From assembly GCA_019914995.1 (NCBI GenBank), contig CM034131.1, forward strand, positions 4,186,501 to 4,250,500: DNA of 64,000 bases, given 5' to 3'. The stretch is from Acanthochlamys bracteata (lineage: Eukaryota > Streptophyta > Magnoliopsida > Pandanales > Velloziaceae). Below the pieces are notes generated by a model. It saw only the letters and a program-made list of their open reading frames with translations, had not been told where the DNA came from and searched no databases. Made by a program: the position numbers and the translations under genes. Below are positions 1-10,518 of this stretch, one piece after another. Within the stretch, counting starts at the first letter, position 1, and every line of letters starts with the position of its first letter.

Positions 1-195
1 TTAAACTGAAATCTTATTTCGATCGTCAGTCTTCTTATGTTATTGAGTTGTTGTGATAGTTCTTGAGATGCTTATAACCTTATTTGGCCTTCATGATTTT
101 CAGTTGCTTTATACACCAACTGATTGTAAACAATCTAGAGTTGAGTAGGCTTATATATGTTTTTTAGTTTTTTCTTTTTATGTTATCTTGATTAA
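1..195. other. Unassigned AT-rich intergenic DNA
   Basis: No long ORF, splice pattern or recognisable repeat is seen before the MITE-like arm that starts near position 196. Confidence 0.5.
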
Positions 196-376
196 AATAC
201 CGGATGGAGGTCGATACATGATGCGATTAAACTGAAAAGTTATCACGGAGATTTTGACCCAAAGTTCTTTATATCGAACAGTGTAGATTATACTTGGAAC
301 ATTCTAAATTAGGGGTGCCCCATAGGTGCCCCTAAGAGAGAGAGTGCTCGTATACCCATATATATATATATATATA
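196..376. repeat. Single arm of foldback MITE family plus TA microsatellite
   Basis: The stretch GGATGGAGGTCGAT...AAAGTTCTTTATATC followed by a 'gtgcccc' motif and a (TA)n run matches one arm of the foldback elements at 1850-2262 and 14476-14890. Only one arm is seen here, so it is a half copy or a diverged relative. The TA repeat at about 357-376 is probably the insertion target or a relic of it. Confidence 0.5.
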
Positions 377-1669
377 CAAATAACATCCAACAATTATCTA
401 TATTTTTCAAAGAACAGTAGTAGGAATTTTATGAATACTGGCTGCAGAGTATTATTGAAGAGGATTTTCGTAGGTTGTAATATCCTACTAGGCACTTCTC
501 CTTACTTGTTTCTTCATCATGAATCTTTTTTTTTCTTTTTTAAGGTTTGATTTTACATAACTAGAAGAAACATAGTCTCCGTCTTCGATCATATGTATAC
601 TTCACAAGTACCAACAGTGTATAACTAGGCAACTTGGAAGAAACAGAGGTGTACTCTTAACATATGCTGATTAACATCGTAAGACCTTTCAAGTTTATAA
701 ACTAATTTTCTAGGATCCTATATCCTATGTTCAAATCTTATTCATCATGGCTATATCCTACAAGGTTGCCCTAAATGCCAATTTGCTAAACTAAACTCGA
801 TTTATAGACAGGGGCTTAGAGGATTACTTAAGATCATCACACAAGATATGAGTTTAAAAGGTTCATGCTGTTTGAAAGGCTTAAAAATGTTATGAGAATG
901 CAGAACATATAAACATATGATAAGCATATGATATTTACATGATGCAAGAATGCCAAAATCTTCTCCAGTTACGGCAACATGCCTATATGCAGAAATAAAT
1001 CAAAATATTTTTGCTATAGAGAGAGTCTCATGATAAAAGAAACTTTCAGGATTTTCCCTTCAGGAAGTCCCTAAAGGTTTATTGAAACTTAAGAACTTAC
1101 AAGAAGGATAGCAAAGAGCAAGAGAAGGCCTTATTGCTTTGACCAGCTGATGTCACTTTTGCTCCGACTTCTTACATATTTATAGATACATAAACTGACC
1201 TTGGTTATTAAACCAAGGTTCCAGTAACTAGAGTTTTCTTTAAAGTAACTATGATTAAATAGGATTGTTACTAGGGTAAGAATAAAGCTGTTGTAAACTA
1301 ACTCTAGTTTTGAAAAGAAGGATTCAACTTCTAGAAGAAATATCGAGCTGAATCTTTTTCTTTAGCTTGTGTGGTCCTGAAGAGAAATGTTTATGTCAGC
1401 ACAATGACTATCTGAAATTTGACTGATTGGACTGGGGGACTTTGTGTTGGAGTCTAATGATGTTTGTGTTGAGGAAACTCGTGAGAACCAAATTCTATCC
1501 CATCTGTGATTTAGAGTCAGTAGCAGGGCTTGTCTGTGCTAACTGTTGGATGTAATCCAACCTTACCCTGAATAGCTTGTTTTTCTGCATCTGCCAATTT
1601 CTAAATTAACTAGATCTTTCCTTTATAGAGTATATATATATATATATACTTGTTTTTGTCATGTTGATG
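377..1669. other. Intergenic, no supported gene
   Basis: I see no convincing coding exon in this stretch. A short perfect hairpin (CCTTGGTT, 4-base loop, AACCAAGG) lies at 1199-1218. The 74-codon ORF at 326-550 is low-complexity and crosses the TA repeat, so I do not call it. Confidence 0.4.
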
Positions 1670-1850
1670 AAGGAGTCGGATGAAGATTGTGTCATGGTTC
1701 GATTGAGTTGAAATTGGTCAACATGTTCTCAAAGTTCTTTATATCCAACGGTGAAAATCATATTTGGAGCTTTGTACCGGTGGAACCGGATCGATGTGCG
1801 ATAATGTGCTCCTATCCCCACCTTATATATATATATATATATATATATGA
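1670..1850. repeat. MITE arm ending in TA microsatellite
   Basis: This is a second half-copy of the family: GTTCGATTGAGTTGAAATT...AAAGTTCTTTATATCCAAC leads into a 'gtgctcctatcccc' terminus and a (TA)n run at about 1823-1848. Another TA run lies at 1629-1650 on its left. The arm is therefore bracketed by TA repeats, as expected for an element that targets TA. Confidence 0.5.
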
Positions 1851-2262
1851 TAGAGCCACATGATATTTTTAGAGGCACATAGTGCACATGCCGGCCAAAA
1901 GTGGCAGGCACTCCACGTGCTATTAGCACTCCGCAGCTCTCTCTGGCCATATTTGGCTGGGGAGTCCTCTAATTTTAATCTTCACCGTTAGAGATGTAGA
2001 ATTTCATTGCAATCGGGTCACGAATCGATCTCCATCCAACCTCCTGATCAAGATGACACAAAATAAAAGTATATGTTTTGTCAAGTTTTACTATTTGAGT
2101 CATCTTGATCAAGAGATTGGATGGAGATAGATTCGTGATCCGATTGAAATAAATTTTTTTAAGTATATTGGTAACTCATAACTCTATGTATCAAACGGTG
2201 AAGGTTAAAATTAGAGGTTAGCCGAGGAGATCCTATAGCATATGGAGTGCCTATATAATATC
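1850..2262. mobile_element. Foldback MITE inserted in a TA repeat
   Basis: The left arm CCTCTAATTTTAATCTTCAC at 1966 is the imperfect reverse complement of the right arm ending at 2217. The flanking 'ggcactcca' segments also pair, so the foldback spans most of the interval with a loop near 2065-2090. It has no coding capacity. TA repeats flank it on both sides (1823-1848 and about 2265-2275), consistent with a Stowaway/Mariner-like or other TA-targeting MITE. The superfamily is inferred only from the target preference. Confidence 0.65.
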
Positions 2263-2345
2263 TCATATATATATATGGTGGAGGGATAAAGGCACTCATA
2301 CTCCACTGCAATTATTTATCGGAGAAACCTCCAAATCCAATCTCT
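2263..2345. repeat. Terminal fragment of the same MITE family
   Basis: After the TA run at about 2266 a terminus like 'ggcactcatactcc' leads to CCAAATCCAATCTCTACATT. This matches the outer arm of the 14.5-kb foldback element. It then breaks off into another repeat. Confidence 0.45.
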
Positions 2346-2364
2346 ACATTTGGTAAACTTGTGC

Positions 2365-2425
2365 TTACTAGGGTACAAATTACCATCAGTAAAGTGACTA
2401 GATAACTCACAATATGACTGACGTG
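2365..2425. repeat. Short dispersed repeat (AGTAAAGTGACTAGA family)
   Basis: An 'attaccatcagtaaagtgac' block followed by 'aactcac' recurs near 5065-5105 and 5262-5298. It is a small dispersed fragment, not classified. Confidence 0.45.
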
Positions 2426-2454
2426 GATTGAATAGTGCGACTAACGCTTGGCTG

Positions 2455-3110
2455 AGCCTGATTAAATAGTGCAATAGACTGACGTGGATTGAATAGCACA
2501 ATATTCCTTCAATTCACATGATCTCAAAATTTCATTAGAATATATCGTTTCGCTATCCTCGGTTCACAACTTTCTCCACTGAATGTCTGTACGAAGACAT
2601 ACTAAATCAAGAATTTCTAATATAGTTGTAGCATCTTTTACTTCATCAGGAATGTTGAAATTTCACAAAAATGTCTAACTATTGCTGTCGACTCTTGAGT
2701 TGGACATTAGAATCGATTCATTACATAAATTTTAGTAATTTGAAAATAATGAATTTCAAAGAAAAGCCATTTTAAAGTCGTAACATTTGGGTATCGACCA
2801 GCTATCTATAGCTATCAACAAAGGAACATCGTCCATGTTATCGCTCTAAACCCAAAGGTGTTGACAATTCTAATCACCAATGCGGGATCGACCTCTAACG
2901 TACCCCTGCTAAAGTTGGTAGGTCGTTAAAAATGTCAATATTCTTGGCTGAGGGTTTTATTAGTGGATAACTGGTGGATACCCAAATTTTATGATGGCGA
3001 CATAGATTTTATTCAAATTCTTAATTGAGTGATAACAACTCAATATTAGAAAAAAATCCAAGATATTATATGATTGAATCATTTCACAATACCAATTCAG
3101 CATCATTAGT
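2455..3110. repeat. About 650-bp dispersed repeat, copy 1
   Basis: This block shares many matched stretches with 6890-7554, for example the 'ttcacatgatctc', 'gctgtcgactct' and 'atcctcggtt' segments. The last 170 bp (2938-3110, from 'attcttggctgag' to 'catcattag') is the most widely repeated part and also occurs at 3900-4070 and 5921-6088. No transposase is seen, so it is probably a non-autonomous element or a degraded larger transposon. Confidence 0.6.
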
Positions 3111-3899
3111 GTAAGAATGGTAAGAAGGAGAGGTAGCGGAAGCACTGTAGAACCACGTGACTTGGAACCGAAGCTAGATTGCTTCTAACAAAGGGATAAT
3201 CAAGAGATCTACTAAATACATGATACCTAGTTATTAATCTCTCCAAATCTAGCCAAAGTAGTCATTAGAATCATAAATGATATCAAGAATGGGAGAATAA
3301 TAACAGTAGATGAAGACAATGTTTACGTAAATACACTTTAAGAGAAAATACGTCTGCGGAAAGGAGAGAAAAATGTCACTATAAAATTGTGAGGATTGGA
3401 GCAAAACAGAACAAGTCTTGTAAAAGCTCCAACGAGAGAAGATAGAACTCTCTAGACAAATAGAGCACCTCTTGAATGCCAAGACACAGTTCTTCCACGA
3501 AAAACCTATGTAGAAAAGGGTAGAAACAGAAACACGAAAAAGAGAGCTCCATATAGAAAACTATCAAAATTTGGAGAAATGGTCTAGTGCGACTATAGAA
3601 GGACGTATATAACTGCGCAAGGTTTGTAGGAGCTCAAATAAGGTCGCCCAAGACAGTGAGTTATAGACCAACTTTTGACATTCCGTTGTTTGGTTTTCAC
3701 ATCCATTTCATTGATTTTTGGATTCAACACTTTCGTAGCAACACGTCGACAGTTGTAGATGAAAACTTCCTTACCTTTTCGTTAAATATACGACCAATTT
3801 TGTGAGAAATATTGGAACGTTAAGTCAATGTAAATTAAATTTTCTATCGTATCGTGTCATCATGTTCGTAAAATGCTTGCAGGTCGATAACATAATCAA
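3111..3899. other. Unassigned spacer between repeat copies
   Basis: Only overlapping short ORFs on the minus strand (3249-3567) occur, with no recognisable domain and no splice logic. I treat it as decayed transposon or intergenic DNA. Confidence 0.4.
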
Positions 3900-4070
3900 T
3901 AATCTTGGCTGAGGGTTTTATTAGTAGACAACTGGTCGATAGGCTTAATTTTATGATGTCGACAAGCATTGTTTCAAATTCTTAATTTAGTAATAACATA
4001 TCAATATTAGAAAAATAACCAAGATATTACATGATTGAATCATTTCACAATACTAATTACGTAATATTAG
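3900..4070. repeat. 170-bp dispersed repeat, copy 2
   Basis: Starts 'aatcttggctgagggttt' and ends 'acgtaatattag'. It has the shared internal block 'tgattgaatcatttcacaa'. It matches the last 170 bp of the 2455-3110 repeat. Confidence 0.65.
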
Positions 4071-5920
4071 CTTTACAATTTTATGAAATTTTAGAATGCT
4101 TAAAAATGTCGTGTTAAAAGACGCCAAAAAATTATTACAAACTCTGCATTAACAACTCTCCTCGTACAGATATGTTCAATGCTGAAGATGCCGGCATAGA
4201 ACTCTTTCAAAAGTAGAGAAATGCTCAAAGAAGATAGCACCTAACATAAGATTGCAATATCCCACTGTAATCATTCATGGAGATATGTTGCTCCCAAAGT
4301 CATGCTGCCATTAAAAGTCTACAATGCATGTAGCCACCTGGTGGTTGGTAGGTGGCTCTAGGTGCGTATCAGCACCATACTATCTACTATGTCCACAGGC
4401 ACGACGTCAAGCTATGGAAGAGCTGCATGCCGTCCTTCCATCTTCCACCTTTTATAACCTTCATATCCGCCGCTTGAGCCTTCATATTCACTATCTCGTT
4501 TTTCAACCTGTTCAGTTTTGTACTAGTTTTTCGTTCTCTATGTTGGACCCGATGTTGTTTTAGCTATTTGAATCTGAGGCTGCGATTGCGCGAATATCGT
4601 TGGCTGCACAAAGAGAGATGCATAGTCTTCATCTAATACTCCTGCATGTAATTGTTATGATTTGTTAATAGCGTTAGTTAATTTGAAAGAAAGAATAGAT
4701 CGTTAAAAAAAGGTACAATCAAACTATAAAAGGTACAACTTATCGAGTTTAGAGAATATATTTCCCACACCCCTCCCACGCATAGTTTAGAGAATAGATT
4801 TCCCTAGTAACGCTAAACTGCACGTATTTGTCATACTGATAGGTTTCTCAAGAGAGATGGTTCTCATGAGATATGAGGTTTCTTGGCCGATAAAATGCTC
4901 CGGCCTTCAACTTTAGGTGACGACCTACTCAACATTATTCCTTTCGGTGGTAGCGTGCTATAAACTTTAATCCGTTTGTACACATCCCGACTTTTCTTTT
5001 TGATGTTCTTTGTAGTACTCTAATCTCTAATTTATAATGGCGCCCATTAATATGAGCACTTCTTAATTACCGACACTAAAGTGACTAAACAACTCACAAA
5101 CGTGGCACTTATTAGATAAGGCGTTATTAACGTTTGGCTGAACTGTGCATTCTGCCACCTTTTCAACTTCGCCATTAGTGTGGTTGTGTGTTTCATCCTT
5201 TCAACCTTTCATTTCCAAAAAAAAATCCCAATGTAGATGCGATGTTTACTCGAAGGCACATAATTACCAACAGTAAAGTGACTAGACAACTCATAAATAT
5301 GGCCCTTACCATATATACTGTGCGCCACTAACATTAGAGATCTGCGTTTGCATTTCATCTCACTTTCAACATTTCGTTTCCTGAGACCAACCACATTATC
5401 CTAGTAGATATGACACTTACCGAGGGTACTTTTCTACCCGATGAATTGATGATCTTAAATGTCGCATTTTTCCATGCTACTGTTCATAAACGTATTTCAA
5501 TGTACTCCAATGTTATACTATTTCAGGAGCAAAGCTATTGACCGTGTTAAGTCCTCATTAATTAATTGTGACCTCATTGTTTGGCACAACCATCGACCTC
5601 ACTTTATACCAATTTTGCCCGAGCTCAGGAGCTAATATCCCGTGCTATTGACAAAAAATAGCGAGCTAGAGACCAGCTCTATAAATTAACGATTTCTATT
5701 TTGACCTTTTTTGTTTGGTTTTTGGATTCAACACAACGGGTCGACAATTTAAGATGAAAACATCGTTACCTTTCCGTTAACATTTCGACAAATATTGTGT
5801 TAAACATTCTGTCATTAAGTCATATGTAACTAAATCTATCGTATCATGTTATCATGTTAAACAGTCTATGTCGTCACAACGTGCAGCCCTTGGTAGTTAG
5901 TAGGTGCATAACATAGACGA
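4071..5920. other. Intergenic DNA with short repeat fragments
   Basis: Two fragments of the AGTAAAGTGACT family lie near 5065-5105 and 5262-5298. The 79-codon ORF at 4324-4563 and the 61-codon ORF at 5209-5394 show no recognisable domain. No supported gene. Confidence 0.4.
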
Positions 5921-6088
5921 TATCCTTGGCTGTTGGTTAATTAGTGAATAACTACTGGATACGCCAAATTTTGTGATGATGACACAGCTTTTATTCAAAT
6001 TGAGTAATAACAACATATCAATATTAGAAAAACCATCAAGAAATTACATCACTAAATCATTTCACAATTACCAACTCAGTAACAATAG
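5921..6088. repeat. 170-bp dispersed repeat, copy 3
   Basis: Starts 'tatccttggctgttgg' and retains the conserved end block 'aatcatttcacaat'. It is more diverged than copies 1 and 4. Confidence 0.6.
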
Positions 6089-6889
6089 TTTTACATTTTG
6101 TGAAATTTCAACATGTAACACATCAACGACGAATTTGATCTCGCCATTGTTCTCGATTTGGATTTTTGGTATCCTTATTTTTCTAGTGTCACACCAGGTA
6201 ACTCTTTGATTCCTGCTACGTTGATTGGTAGCAACGTGATTTGAACTGAAAAAAAAGGACAACAAAATACCAAATCAAGATCAAAGGAATACATTTTTTG
6301 TTAGCATATCAAACAATAATGTTTTAATCTGATAAATGGTCAAGCCATGGTTGTATAGGGACAGATGACCACGACAAGGGATAATAAGAGGTCATCCACG
6401 ATACGGGGCACGCACGCTCCACCTGTAAGCAATGAAAGTATCTTCAAGTCAAAGAGAGATCCGAATATCAGAAAAACTTTCTCCACAGGATGTTGGAGTC
6501 CTATAATCTAATTCTAATGTATTTATACAGGGAGAGAGAACGGCCAGTTGACGATGTTGTTTTGGCCCTAGAGCGATTCATACTCAACATTATGCCTTTG
6601 CACTTCCAATGTCGAGAGCCACGAAGCATTTCATTAATTGAGAACGACAGTATGCATGAAACCCCGAAAAACTTTTGGGGGCAATTGTTATTGGAAATTT
6701 ACAATATTATTTCAATGACGCCCAAGGAAGTTTGACCACTCTTAAATAGGCACGTGAATACGACAACTTGAAATTACACCCATTAATAAATAGAAATTTG
6801 CCTTCCTACAACCACTGCTCGCAACTTTGTTGATAGCCAGGTAATCTATCTCCTCAAATAAATACTAAAGGCAGAAGTACAGCCAGCAG
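6089..6889. other. Unassigned intergenic DNA
   Basis: No conserved domain, RNA gene or clear repeat is seen. The ORF at 6490-6735 is not recognisable. Confidence 0.4.
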
Positions 6890-7554
6890 CACCCTGATTG
6901 AATAGTGTGAATAGATTGATGTGGGGTTGACAACACAGAACTCATTTAATTCACATGATCTCTAAAATTCATACAAAAATCTCATTTCACCATCCTCGGT
7001 TGGTGACCTTGTCTGCCGAATATCGCTGTACGAAGACACGCTAAATAGAGAATTTCTAATATAGTTGGTAGTGTCTTTTAGTTCGTAAGGAATGCTGAAC
7101 TTTCACAATAATGTATAACTATTGCTGTCGACTCTCGAGTTTGGAAAGTTAAATAATTCAATTATGTAAATTTCATTAATTTGAAAGAAAGAATCTCAAA
7201 AGAAAAGCCATTCAAAGTCATAATTTTGGGCATCCACCAACTATTGACGTATAAAACACGCAACAAAAGGATATCGTTTATGTTAACAACCTAAACCCAA
7301 AGGTGTTGACAATTCGAATCACTAATGCAGGATCGACTTCATAACATACCCCTGCTCAAGTTTGTAGGTCGTTAACATAGTTAGTATTCTTTCGTGAGGG
7401 TTTTGTTAGTGGATAACTAGTGGATACCCAAATTTTACGTTGGTGACACAACTTTCATTCAAATTCTTAATTGAGTAATAACAACTAAATACTAGAAACA
7501 CCACCAAGACATTAATGATTGAATCACTTCCCAATACCAATTGAGCATCATTGG
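6890..7554. repeat. About 650-bp dispersed repeat, copy 4
   Basis: This is a full-length partner of 2455-3110 in the same orientation. It ends with the fourth 170-bp block at 7384-7554. Confidence 0.6.
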
Positions 7555-7950
7555 TTTTATAGTTTTGTGAATTTCAATTTCTAACACCATTGACGGTGAA
7601 GGAGAAGACAGCAATTCATCTCTGAGAAAAATTGAAACTTTGATTAGCAAGACTTACTGGCTTCTCCTTCACCAGCAATTTATGCAAGGTTGGAGTAGCC
7701 ACAATTGAAAACTTTGATTGCTGAAAAAAATGTTAGAATTGACGATGTTTGCTAAAATAAGTGGGCCGAAAGAGTAAATTGAGTATGATTTTCTAGCGAA
7801 ATTTCCTATGCATGCAAGTACAAGGCAAGCGTTTGTTCATTATTAGAGGTCGTGCTTTAGTGGTGAAGTTGGATGTCACAACTGTCGCAGCTAATCGCGT
7901 ATGTTGAGAGATGATTCGATAATTCATATTTACTAAATTTTCAAATATTT
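7555..7950. other. Unassigned spacer
   Basis: No gene, RNA or repeat could be recognised. Confidence 0.4.
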
Positions 7951-8374
7951 TAGGTGGTGTTTTTAGTAGATTAAATAGAACCCAAAAAAAAAGCTATGTC
8001 ATCGTTATAATTGCTATTTACTAGCTAATAGCTTAGTTTGTATTCCCGTTAACAATGATTTGCAATTGTCTTATCGATCCAAACCGGAAGGTAGTATATC
8101 GGTAAGTACTCTAGAGCATGTGAGATATTTGAGAATGGTGGGCGGGTTAGTTTCCTCAATTTTGAGAGTCCAATACTCAATGATTGAATTGATTGATGAA
8201 GAGAGATAGTACACGGAAGGGAGAATATAACTTGTTTTGCAGAAAACAAAATTTGGTCAATATGATCTTTGCTGCAAACTGACAATACTAAAGTGATTGA
8301 TGACACGTGCATTCAGTTAACATTATATTTCAAATTTAAACCCTTCAACTACGTTCATAAAATACTTATCAATT
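7951..8374. repeat. About 420-bp direct repeat, left copy
   Basis: Begins 'taggtggtgtttttagtaga' and shares ordered blocks with 9105-9560, including 'gattgaattgattgatgaag' and 'ggtaagtactct'. The spacer between the copies is only about 730 bp. The copies are clearly diverged, so the duplication is old. They could be LTRs of a short non-coding element, but no primer-binding site was found. Confidence 0.55.
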
Positions 8375-9104
8375 AGGGCGCGTGAGAAAATTATGGATCA
8401 CCCAATGACGACTTAATAATGACGACACCAAGCTATACTATGGCAACACAAGATCACATAGAAGGCATGCAACTTGATAATGACGACACAAGACTATACA
8501 AGACTATACATAAGACACGTGACTTGATAGCGACGACATAGGACTATACTATGAAATTAATGAGGAAAGGTCGTCATCCGACTGTTGAGATAGAAACATC
8601 AACTGTTTACCAACTTATAAGTGTCATACTTATGAGTACTGGGAAATGAATGTTAGAAATTAATGTGCTCATATATGCGGATGCCATATAAAGTGGGAAA
8701 TCGCACTCCAAATACATCACAAGATTCACATACGAAGCACCAAGGATGTATATATTTAGACGAACTCTATTTTAGTTTCTTTATGTGGACTCAAACGGCA
8801 GGAACGACGCCGTAGCCTAAAGGAGTAACATTGAGTAATTTTGATCGATCCTCCTAGGCTTCTACTTGTTATCCCCATCTATGATCTAGCTACTCCAAGA
8901 AAGTCTCTAAATAATCTTTAGGAGATTGATATCCTAACTTTATCACATCAAATTCTTTTCAATTTGTTTGTATCAAATGACCTAACTAACCTCGTCATAT
9001 CAGATCTAGATCTACTAGCTCAAATAAGGTCGACGAAGGTCTTTAAGACCCAAATTTGGTCGACTAATATCGTTAAGATCCCAAATTTGGTCGCATTAGG
9101 TATT
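8375..9104. other. Spacer between the 420-bp direct repeats
   Basis: Contains short internal near-repeats ('gacgacac...agactata' around 8410-8560, and 'caaatttggtcg' at 9052-9094). No ORF of interest. Confidence 0.4.
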
Positions 9105-9560
9105 TAGGCGGTGTCATTAGTAGATTGAAAAGAACTTCAAAAAAGTTAGTCATTGTGATCATCATAAAAATTTTGCTATCTACTAGCTAATTGCTTAGTT
9201 TATAAACCATTTACAAAAAATTGCAACTTTGTTGTCGACCCAACGGAAGGTGTCGTCCTACTTTTTTGGATTACATGGGTAAGTACTCTTCAGCATGTGT
9301 GATATTGAAGTATGGTGGCCGAGATCGTTAAATCGGTTTTGAAAGCCTAATGGGAAACGATTGAATTGATTGATGAAGAGGGGTAGTGACGGGTGGGAGA
9401 ACATAACATTTTTTGCAGGAAAACAAAGTATTGCTGATATGATATCTACTGTAAACAAAATATTGCCGATATATGCTTCACGATACGAGCATTTAGTTGA
9501 GATAATTATATTTGATATTTAAGCCTTTCAGCCTACGTTTTATTAAACATTTGTCCATTG
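9105..9560. repeat. About 420-bp direct repeat, right copy
   Basis: Partner of 7951-8374 in the same orientation, with matching block order and moderate divergence. Confidence 0.55.
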
Positions 9561-10015
9561 GCCTCTAATGCAAAAGGAAAGAATGGACAAATAGAATTAA
9601 TAGCACAAGACGCTTTCAAAGGGAGAAAAGTGCTCTTTTATTAATTAAATGCAATCTAAAGAACATCGAAATGGGAACGTCAGAGCTATATGCAATCTTT
9701 GTAGCAACTTCCAAATTTCGATACAAAAGTCGGCAGCACTCTACAACCAAAAGGAATATTGGGCATCATCTCGGCAACTACTTTCCAATTTTCCTTCCGT
9801 CTTCCACTTGTCTCATGCTAACTATTCTGACCGCTCGGAAGGTTGGGCTCAATATTTAGCTCGTCTAACGCGTTTTTTCTTTAGAGCCGAAGCACAAAAA
9901 GTAAGAATATTGTCTACTGTATCACTAGACTTCTTCTTTTTTGGATACATCAAGCAGTGGGCGAGCTTAATGCTATTTGGGATCATCAAGAAAATTATCA
10001 AAGATCATCAATAGT
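9561..10015. other. Unassigned DNA with a 121-codon ORF
   Basis: An ORF at 9649-10014 (+) has no recognisable domain, and its codon pattern does not look selected. The minus strand also has patches that read as protein-like. A decayed gene fragment is possible but not shown. Confidence 0.3.
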
Positions 10016-10515
10016 TGACCCACGAACCCAAATTGCCACCATTATGGTTCTCTATGTTATTCGTGTTGGGTTGGTTATTCAATAGTCGATATATGCTATA
10101 CGTCCAAGGCGTTGATATTGCCAAACACAATTGCATAACCCATGGGAGATTTTGGAGCAAGTATCCGATGATATCTAGACCCGTGGGGGAATTTTAGATA
10201 CCATCGCATTCTTTTTTCGAATTCTAGGAGAATGCATTCCAGGAGAATTCTTTTTTCGAGTTTTGTGTTTGTTCGAAATTAGGGGGGACGACCAAAACTT
10301 GGTTTCAAAATTTCGTACAGTTCTATTTTGATATTTTTATTTCATTGTTTGGCTTTTAATACTTATTAATGTTTCTACATTGCAGAAGCTCGTTGATGTT
10401 CTGTAATTTTTGTTTCTGTTAAAAAGAAAGCAAAAAACTAATGTGGCAGTGTGCACCTAATGTTAACATGATAATAATGTGTTTCGGTTTATGATTAGAT
10501 TTTAAATTTTTAATA
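10016..10515. repeat. Flanking duplication, copy A
   Basis: Shares two long blocks with 13443-14382: one around 'aaggcgttgatattgccaaa' and one around 'ggggggacgaccaaaacttgg'. The two blocks are adjacent here. In copy B they are separated by about 500 bp. Copy A abuts the left LTR remnant of the gypsy element. Confidence 0.65.
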
Positions 10516-10518
10516 TTG

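Noticed and set aside
326-550. 74-codon ORF across a TA repeat
   Set aside because: Low-complexity (YIYIYI...FFFF) product caused by microsatellites; no coding features.
1729-1950. 73-codon minus-strand ORF
   Set aside because: Runs through the TA repeat and MITE arm; no domain.
9649-10014. 121-codon ORF
   Set aside because: No recognisable domain, no splice or promoter context, biased by T-rich DNA; kept only as an unassigned stretch.
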